A stretch of DNA of 9,559 nt from assembly GCA_947595555.1 (NCBI GenBank), contig CANQES010000057.1, positions 1-9,559 on the forward strand, given 5' to 3'. This stretch comes from an uncultured Clostridia bacterium (GTDB lineage Bacteria; Bacillota; Clostridia; TANB77; CAG-508). The notes below the pieces were generated by a model. The model searched no databases, had not been told where the DNA came from, and saw nothing but the letters and a program-made list of their open reading frames with translations. This document shows, piece after piece, positions 5,995 through 9,559 of this stretch. The position numbers were made by a program, and so were the translations under genes. Position 1 is the stretch's first letter; each line of letters opens with the position of its first letter.

Positions 5995-6023
5995 TATATA
6001 CCATACCAAATATTTTTTTTCAA
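5995..6023 (-). promoter_or_regulatory. Promoter of the pilin-FGE gene
   Basis: On the minus strand TTGAAA (6023-6018), a 17-base spacer and TATATA (6000-5995) preceded by TGG (extended -10, TGGTATATA). The predicted start is near 5988, just before the 5965-5984 dyad. Confidence 0.6.
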
Positions 6024-6113
6024 TAGGTTTTATAAAATATATGAATTTTTTATAATCATAAACTGTAGTTTGGATAGTAACTTTAATAACATAAAAAATA
6101 AAAAAGACTTGCA

Positions 6114-6290
6114 ATGAAAAAATTAGTATGGTATAAATATAGAAAATTAGATAATAGTGGAATACATGTTACACAATATTTGACAGAATATGTACCAAAA
6201 GAAATATTAGAACAAAAATTTATGGATAGTATAGAAAAAGCAAAAATACAATTAGAACAGAGAAACAATATAAATGATAAAAGAAATTAA
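6114..6290 (+). CDS. Small hypothetical protein, 58 residues
   Basis: ATG at 6114 to TAA at 6288-6290, on the plus strand in a gap between two leftward genes. The product begins MKKLVWYKYRKLD and ends NNINDKRN. It is basic, with a Tyr-rich first third and a charged helical second half (about residues 28-50, VPKEILEQKF through IEKAKIQLEQ). I do not recognise a family. Codon use (AGA, TTA, ATA, GAA) matches the host genes, but the start has no clear Shine-Dalgarno and the promoter is poor (TTGGAT at 6070 with TAAAAA at 6092, or TATAAT at 6051 without a good -35). A hairpin at 6325-6360 follows. It could be a real small gene, a remnant or chance. Confidence 0.35.
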   Translation: MKKLVWYKYRKLDNSGIHVTQYLTEYVPKEILEQKFMDSIEKAKIQLEQRNNINDKRN

Positions 6291-6292
6291 AA

Positions 6293-6310
6293 ATTGTCGA
6301 CATTGTCGGC
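6293..6310. repeat. Near-perfect 9-bp tandem repeat
   Basis: ATTGTCGAC followed directly by ATTGTCGGC, one mismatch, placed between the 58-residue ORF and the toxin terminator. No function can be assigned. Confidence 0.35.
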
Positions 6311-6324
6311 AAAATTATAAAAAA

Positions 6325-6360
6325 TTTCGCCTTGAACTTATTTCTAAATTCAAAGCGAAA
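6325..6360 (-). terminator. Terminator of the toxin-antitoxin operon (bidirectional shape)
   Basis: Arms TTTCGCCTTGAA (6325-6336) and TTCAAAGCGAAA (6349-6360) pair with one mismatch around a 12-base loop. In the leftward direction the stem is followed by a run of T (6324-6321 and beyond, AAATTTTTTATAATTTT), so it should terminate the toxin transcript, whose stop is about 20 bases upstream. It could also end the rightward 6114-6290 transcript less efficiently. Confidence 0.65.
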
Positions 6361-6378
6361 TAATTATTTGTAATTTAC

Positions 6379-6696
6379 TTATAATAGTTCTCCATCTAAA
6401 TAATTTCTACCACCATAGTACATATGTGAAATCAAAATAGTTTTATCTTCTTCTACTATTGTATAAATTATTACATCGTTATCTATTACTATTCTTCTGT
6501 AATCTCTTTCTGCTCTATCTGTTTTTTCTATTTTAGCATAAATTTTTGGAGAATTTTTTAGTTCTCGTATGGTTTTTCTTATTTTTTCTCTTAATCTATT
6601 AGATGCCTGTTCTGCCTTTAATACATTTTCTATATAATCACAATTTGCTTCTATTTCTTCTAAACAAGTATCTGAAATTACGATTTCATATTCCAT
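6379..6696 (-). CDS. ParE/RelE-family toxin
   Basis: Toxin of a type II toxin-antitoxin pair, 105 residues, within the family norm of 90-110. Layout fits the RelE/ParE fold: N-terminal strand YEIVISD (3-9), a helical hairpin about 11-50 (CLEEIEANCDYIENVL, then REKIRKTIRELKNSP), then strands with DYRRIVIDNDVIIYTI (65-80) and ILISHMYYGGRNY (87-99). The final YGGRNY pattern is common in ParE-like members. Whether it attacks ribosome-bound mRNA (RelE type) or DNA gyrase (ParE type) cannot be decided from the sequence. The start overlaps the antitoxin end by 11 bases, with GGGA about 8 bases before the ATG inside the antitoxin gene, so synthesis is probably coupled to the antitoxin. Confidence 0.85.
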   Translation of the reverse strand: MEYEIVISDTCLEEIEANCDYIENVLKAEQASNRLREKIRKTIRELKNSPKIYAKIEKTDRAERDYRRIVIDNDVIIYTIVEEDKTILISHMYYGGRNYLDGELL

Positions 6697-6925
6697 ATTT
6701 TAATTCCCATTCTTTAAAGACATCTTCGGCTTTTCTTACTCTTCCATTATTATAATCTTCTTCTGACTTCAATATTTTTCTTTCTATTTCTTCATCTAAC
6801 ATTTTCTTTTTATATTCTTCCATACTCATAACAACTACATTATTTTTACTATTTTTACTTACTACAATTTCTCCATATTGATTTACTGCTGTTTCTATTT
6901 CTTTTAAATTTGTTAATTGTTGCAT
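6686..6925 (-). CDS. Phd/YefM-family antitoxin
   Basis: Antitoxin of 79 residues, first gene of the pair. The N-terminal part has the Phd/YefM pattern: LTNLKEIETAVNQYGEIVVS (4-23), then NNVVVMSMEEYKKKM (28-42), the DNA-binding and dimer region. The acidic, helical C-terminal part (about 44-79, IERKILKSEEDYNNGRVRKA) should wrap the toxin. AGGAG (6937-6933) lies seven bases before the ATG. It probably represses its own promoter through the palindrome at 6945-6962, with toxin as co-repressor, as is usual in the family. The pair likely stabilises this accessory segment or acts in stress or phage response. Confidence 0.87.
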   Translation of the reverse strand: MQQLTNLKEIETAVNQYGEIVVSKNSKNNVVVMSMEEYKKKMLDEEIERKILKSEEDYNNGRVRKAEDVFKEWELKYGI

Positions 6926-6944
6926 AGCAATACTCCTCTCTTTT

Positions 6945-6962
6945 TATACTATTTATAGTATA
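6945..6962. promoter_or_regulatory. Palindromic operator of the toxin-antitoxin operon
   Basis: TATACTA (6945-6951), TTTA, TAGTATA (6956-6962): a perfect 7-bp inverted repeat that overlaps the operon's -10 box, the expected position for autorepression by a Phd/YefM antitoxin. Confidence 0.65.
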
Positions 6963-6985
6963 GCATAAATTTTACTATTTTTGAA
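6957..6985 (-). promoter_or_regulatory. Promoter of the toxin-antitoxin operon
   Basis: On the minus strand TTCAAA (6985-6980), a 17-base spacer and TATACT (6962-6957) with a TGC before it (extended -10). The -10 is inside the 6945-6962 palindrome. Confidence 0.55.
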
Positions 6986-7011
6986 TACTTTTCGTTAATT
7001 TTCTAAAATTA

Positions 7012-7137
7012 TTATTTGTAAATAATTTCATTATATACAATTTCTTCAGCTTGTTCTTTTATAGAATTCATAGTTCCAACCAAATAAAGTATATCAGTAT
7101 TTTTCATTTCTTCTGTTAAATCGCTTTGCTCTTCTCA
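7012..7137 (-). pseudogene. Remnant of a gene or very small ORF
   Basis: The minus strand has 40 open codons between a TGA at 7137-7135 and a TAA at 7014-7012, reading EEQSDLTEEMKNTDI and onward to EEIVYNEIIYK. The only ATG (7107) gives 31 residues and has only a loose purine-rich AGAAGAA upstream. The amphipathic, acidic helical character (ILYLVGTMNSIKEQAEEIV) looks protein-like, and it resembles the C-terminal end of a longer protein whose front has been lost, perhaps a regulator or phage gene. It lies directly upstream of the toxin-antitoxin promoter. Family not recognised. Confidence 0.3.
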
Positions 7138-7163
7138 ATTTTAATTTTTATTATAAAATCAAA

Positions 7164-7201
7164 AAAGATGAAATTGTTATTATTTTTTACAATTCATCTT
7201 T
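7164..7201 (-). terminator. Strong hairpin with leftward T-run
   Basis: AAAGATGAAATTGT (7164-7177) pairs with ACAATTCATCTTT (7189-7201) apart from a single-base bulge; the loop is A/T only. In the leftward direction the stem is followed by TTTTTTGATTTT, a terminator layout, although no gene lies immediately upstream on that strand except DNA antisense to aspS. It may end antisense transcription or belong to a lost gene. The surrounding 7138-7285 holds no open frame of note. Confidence 0.45.
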
Positions 7202-7231
7202 GAAAATTTATGATTTTTAATAAATTGTAAT

Positions 7232-7251
7232 ATTATTAATCATTATTAATC
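7232..7251. repeat. Perfect 10-bp tandem repeat
   Basis: ATTATTAATC occurs twice back to back, 35 bases upstream of the aspS -35 box. It could be a paired binding site, but low-complexity A/T sequence makes chance duplication plausible. Confidence 0.4.
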
Positions 7252-7278
7252 GCAAACATATTTAATAAAAATATTTGC
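7252..7278. promoter_or_regulatory. Hairpin-forming dyad just upstream of the aspS promoter
   Basis: GCAAACATATTT and AAATATTTGC pair as a 10-bp stem with a two-base bulge. It ends eight bases before the aspS -35 box, so it would be an upstream operator or a terminator for rightward transcripts, not part of the aspS mRNA. Confidence 0.3.
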
Positions 7279-7285
7279 CTAAATC

Positions 7286-7314
7286 TTGACAAACCTGTTA
7301 ATACTGTATAAAAT
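7286..7314 (+). promoter_or_regulatory. aspS promoter
   Basis: Consensus TTGACA (7286-7291), a 17-base spacer and TAAAAT (7309-7314). The predicted start is near 7321, leaving a leader of only about 22 bases, so there is no room for a T-box leader of the kind that controls many Bacillota aminoacyl-tRNA synthetase genes. Confidence 0.75.
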
Positions 7315-7342
7315 AATACTTATTAAAAAAGAGGTAAAAAAA

Positions 7343-9091
7343 ATGAAAGAATATAGAACATACACATGTAATCAAATTCGTTTAGAAGATGTTGGAAAAA
7401 AAGTCAGAATTGCTGGCTTTGTCCAAACAATACGTGACTTTGGTGGTCTTGTATTTTTAGACATCAGAGATATGTATGGAATCACACAAGTAGTCACTTC
7501 TGGCAAAGAAGAAGATGTAGATTTTGCTTCACATATACCATTAGAATCTTCTGTTAGTATATATGGAGAAGTAAAAAAAAGAGACGAAGAAACAGTTAAT
7601 CCAAAATTAGAAACTGGATTAGTTGAGATTCGTATTGAAGACATTACTATTTTAAATAAAAGGACAAAGGCACTTCCCTTTGACATAAATTCAGATCAAG
7701 ACATAAGAGAAGATTTAAGACTTCAATATAGATTTCTAGATTTAAGAAATGATAGACTAAAAAATAATTTAATATTAAGATCAAAAGTTCTTCAATTTTT
7801 AAGAAATGAAATGATTAGCCAAGGATTTTTAGAAGTTCAAACACCAATATTAACTAGTTCATCTCCAGAAGGTGCTAGAGATTATTTAGTACCTAGTAGG
7901 TTACATCCTGGTAAATTTTATGCTTTACCACAAGCTCCACAACAATTTAAACAATTGTTAATGGTTTCTGGTATTGACAAATATTTTCAAATTGCACCTT
8001 GTTTTAGAGATGAAGATGCAAGAGCAGATAGAGCACCTGGAGAATTTTATCAACTAGATATGGAAATGTCTTATGCAACTCAAGAAGATGTTTTTGCTGC
8101 AATTGAACCAGTAATGTATCATACATTTCAAGAATTTTCTAACAAAAAAATAGTTGCTTATCCATTTCCAAGAATATCTTATAAAGAAGCTATGTTAAAA
8201 TATGGTTCAGATAAACCAGATTTGAGAAATCCTTTAATAATTATTGACTTATCTGAATTTTTCAAAAAATGTACATTTCAACCTTTTATTGATAAAACTG
8301 TAAGAGCAATAAAAGTTCACGGACATTTTTCAAAAGGATTTCACGAAAAATTATTACAATATGCCATGAGTATTGGTATGTCAGGTCTTGGTTATTTAGA
8401 AGTACAAAATGATTTAAGTTTTAAAGGTCCTATTGATAAATTTATTCCTGAAAATTTAAAACAAGAATTAATAAACTTAGCTGATTTAAAACAAGAAGAT
8501 ACAATTTTCTTTATTGCTGATAACAAAAAAAGAGCTACAGAACTTGCTGGTCAAATTAGACAAGAACTTGGAAAGAGATTAGAATTAATTGATGAAAATA
8601 CATTTGCCTTTGCTTGGATTGTTGATTTTCCAATGTTCGAAGAAGATGAACAAGGCAAACTTGCTTTTAGTCATAATCCATTTTCTATGCCACAAGGTGG
8701 TTTGGAAGCATTAATGACTCAAAATCCATTAGATATTTTAGCATATCAATATGATATTGTATGTAATGGTATTGAACTTTCATCTGGTGCTGTAAGAAAT
8801 CACGATATTGAAATTATGTTAAAGGCATTTACAATGTCTGGTTATACAGAAGATGAAGTAAAAACTAAATTTGGTGCATTATATACTGCTTTTCAATTTG
8901 GTGCTCCTCCACATGCTGGTATCGCTCCTGGATTAGATAGGATGCTTATGCTATTGACAGATTCTGAATCTATTAGAGAGGTTATCGCCTTTCCATTGAA
9001 CAGCAAAGCTCAAGATTTGATGATGGGAGCTCCTAGTCAAGTTAGGCGTGATCAATTAAGAGATATTCATATCCAATTAAATTTAAAATAA
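7343..9091 (+). CDS. aspS: Aspartyl-tRNA synthetase
   Basis: Class II aminoacyl-tRNA synthetase charging tRNA-Asp with aspartate, cytosolic. The 582 residues fit the long bacterial type. N-terminal OB-fold anticodon-binding domain about 1-110 (VRIAGFVQTIRDFGGLVFLD); flipping region QAPQQFKQLLMVSG (197-210); motif 2 FRDEDARADR (221-230); bacterial GAD insertion about 290-420; SHNPFSMP (443-450); motif 3 GIAPGLDRMLML (526-537). ATG 7343 is chosen over an in-frame TTG at 7286 because that TTG is the -35 box of the promoter, and AGAGGT lies about eight bases before 7343. Whether it is discriminating or also charges tRNA-Asn for GatCAB cannot be told from motifs alone. Single gene with its own promoter and terminator. 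Confidence 0.97.
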   Translation: MKEYRTYTCNQIRLEDVGKKVRIAGFVQTIRDFGGLVFLDIRDMYGITQVVTSGKEEDVDFASHIPLESSVSIYGEVKKRDEETVNPKLETGLVEIRIEDITILNKRTKALPFDINSDQDIREDLRLQYRFLDLRNDRLKNNLILRSKVLQFLRNEMISQGFLEVQTPILTSSSPEGARDYLVPSRLHPGKFYALPQAPQQFKQLLMVSGIDKYFQIAPCFRDEDARADRAPGEFYQLDMEMSYATQEDVFAAIEPVMYHTFQEFSNKKIVAYPFPRISYKEAMLKYGSDKPDLRNPLIIIDLSEFFKKCTFQPFIDKTVRAIKVHGHFSKGFHEKLLQYAMSIGMSGLGYLEVQNDLSFKGPIDKFIPENLKQELINLADLKQEDTIFFIADNKKRATELAGQIRQELGKRLELIDENTFAFAWIVDFPMFEEDEQGKLAFSHNPFSMPQGGLEALMTQNPLDILAYQYDIVCNGIELSSGAVRNHDIEIMLKAFTMSGYTEDEVKTKFGALYTAFQFGAPPHAGIAPGLDRMLMLLTDSESIREVIAFPLNSKAQDLMMGAPSQVRRDQLRDIHIQLNLK

Positions 9092-9126
9092 AAATACCAT
9101 TAGGAATTTTCCTTTTTGGTATTTTT
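9090..9126. terminator. Bidirectional terminator between aspS and the ParB-like gene
   Basis: AAAAATACCA (9090-9099) and TGGTATTTTT (9117-9126) are perfect 10-bp complements, with an inner AGGA/TCCT stem. The A-run on one side and T-run on the other serve transcripts from both directions. It begins within the aspS stop codon and contains the stop of the leftward ParB-like gene. Confidence 0.85.
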
Positions 9127-9559
9127 CTTTCTATTTTTTCGATTTTCCTCAAATTCTTCCCACGATTTGCTAAATTGGTGATTGGCAAATACTTCTTTTA
9201 ATCCTGTAATTTGTTTTAATCTAATAATTTCATCCAATTCCATTCCTAAATGTTCAGATATTTGTGCCTCTGTCCATCCATGTTCCGTTAGCATTAAAAC
9301 AACATGTGACATATCGACAATTTGATGAGTCCCGCCTTGCTCTGTTATGTCTTATTGTACTTGCCATACGATTTTCTAAATCTTTATCAATGGTAACAAT
9401 TGGAACTTGTTTTAAGTGGAAATATTCTTTAGCACATCTATAACGGTGGAATCCATCTACTACTATATAAATATCTCTTTCCTTATCATAATATGTAACA
9501 ATAGGTTGAGTATAACCATCTTCTTCAATTGAATGTTTTAATAATTGCATCTCTGGTGG
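9100..9559 (-). pseudogene. ParB-like N-terminal-domain protein, frameshifted and cut by the window edge
   Basis: Leftward gene entering at the right edge. The open frame reads PPEM at the edge (no stop), so its real start is outside. Segment 1 has the ParB/Srx-type core: LLKHSIEEDGYTQPIV, then YIVVDGFHRYRCAKEY, then NRMASTIRHNRAR. At about 9334 the frame breaks. Segment 2 in the next frame resumes GTHQIVDMSHVVLMLTEHG, WTEAQISEHLGMELDEIIRL, KQITGLKEVF and SKSWEEFEE, ending in a Lys/Asn-rich tail at 9100. Removing one base near 9334 (within AGGCGGGACT on the minus strand) joins them as RHNRARGTHQIVDM, the arrangement I recall for IbrB-like ParB-domain proteins (often beside IbrA-like PAPS reductases). 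The frameshift may be real inactivation, a sequencing or assembly error, or, least likely, recoding. Its stop lies inside the shared terminator. Confidence 0.75.

Noticed and set aside
5375..6055. 226-codon plus-strand open frame
   Set aside because: It lies antisense to the N-terminal half of the pilin-FGE gene, has Ser/Pro/Phe-rich shadow composition and no ribosome site, and runs through the promoter and dyad of that gene.
6083..6268. 61-codon minus-strand frame
   Set aside because: It is the shadow of the 58-residue plus-strand ORF, with no ribosome site; the plus frame has more protein-like composition.
7286..7342. N-terminal extension of aspS from a TTG at 7286
   Set aside because: That TTG is the first half of the TTGACA -35 box. 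The ATG at 7343 has a ribosome site and gives the normal AspRS N-terminus.
7315..7342. T-box or other riboswitch leader for aspS
   Set aside because: The leader is only about 22 bases, and no T-box core motif is present upstream.
9100..9550. Two independent small genes on the minus strand
   Set aside because: The two frames hold consecutive parts of one ParB-like-domain protein. The first continues past the window edge and its apparent Met start is internal (preceded by PPE).
1..9559. CRISPR array, tRNA or rRNA gene, complete insertion sequence, DGR reverse transcriptase or template repeat
   Set aside because: I searched both strands by eye and found none. The only direct repeats are the short tandem pairs listed.

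Overview
The window is AT-rich (roughly 28% G+C by eye). Its housekeeping proteins (UvrC, hypoxanthine phosphoribosyltransferase, a GAD-domain AspRS), strong AGGAG-type ribosome binding sites and a Clostridia-style pilin-like leader point to a low-GC Bacillota. An uncultured or gut-type Clostridia lineage is most likely. The lineage is inferred from protein style; no rRNA or other marker is present.

Layout. At 1-145 a G+C-rich (about 43%) island with an extended -10 promoter reading leftward looks like the 5' part of a structured RNA or multicopy element running off the window. Positions 240-995 (-) encode a thymidylate kinase-like enzyme with its own promoter. Positions 1086-3672 (-) form a compact operon: hpt, uvrC (start coupled to the hpt stop) and a small single-span membrane protein, with a promoter at 3741-3770 and a terminator at about 1053-1081. 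Positions 3817-4378 (-) hold an XRE regulator preceded by a 46-residue helical-hairpin ORF that resembles Spo0E-like phosphatases. Positions 4528-5943 (-) encode a large surface-type protein: a pilin-like N-terminus joined to a formylglycine-generating-enzyme (FGE)/C-type-lectin-like C-terminus. Its last 120 or so bases differ in base and codon composition, like the variable region of a diversity-generating retroelement (DGR) target. No reverse transcriptase or template repeat lies in the window. Positions 6114-6290 (+) may encode a 58-residue protein. Positions 6379-6925 (-) are a Phd/YefM-ParE toxin-antitoxin pair with a palindromic operator over its -10 box. Positions 7012-7285 hold a gene remnant, hairpins and a perfect 10-bp tandem repeat. 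Positions 7343-9091 (+) are aspS. Positions 9100-9559 (-) are a ParB-like-domain gene entering from the right edge and broken by a +1 frameshift; it converges on aspS and shares its terminator.

The core genes (nucleotide kinase, purine salvage, excision repair, tRNA charging) are chromosomal housekeeping. The accessory genes (pilin-FGE protein, toxin-antitoxin pair, gene remnants) sit between about 4.2 and 7.3 kb, and the broken ParB-like gene lies at the right end. The most interesting feature is the probable hypervariable C-terminus of the pilin-FGE protein; next come the left-edge RNA-like island and the frameshifted ParB-like gene.
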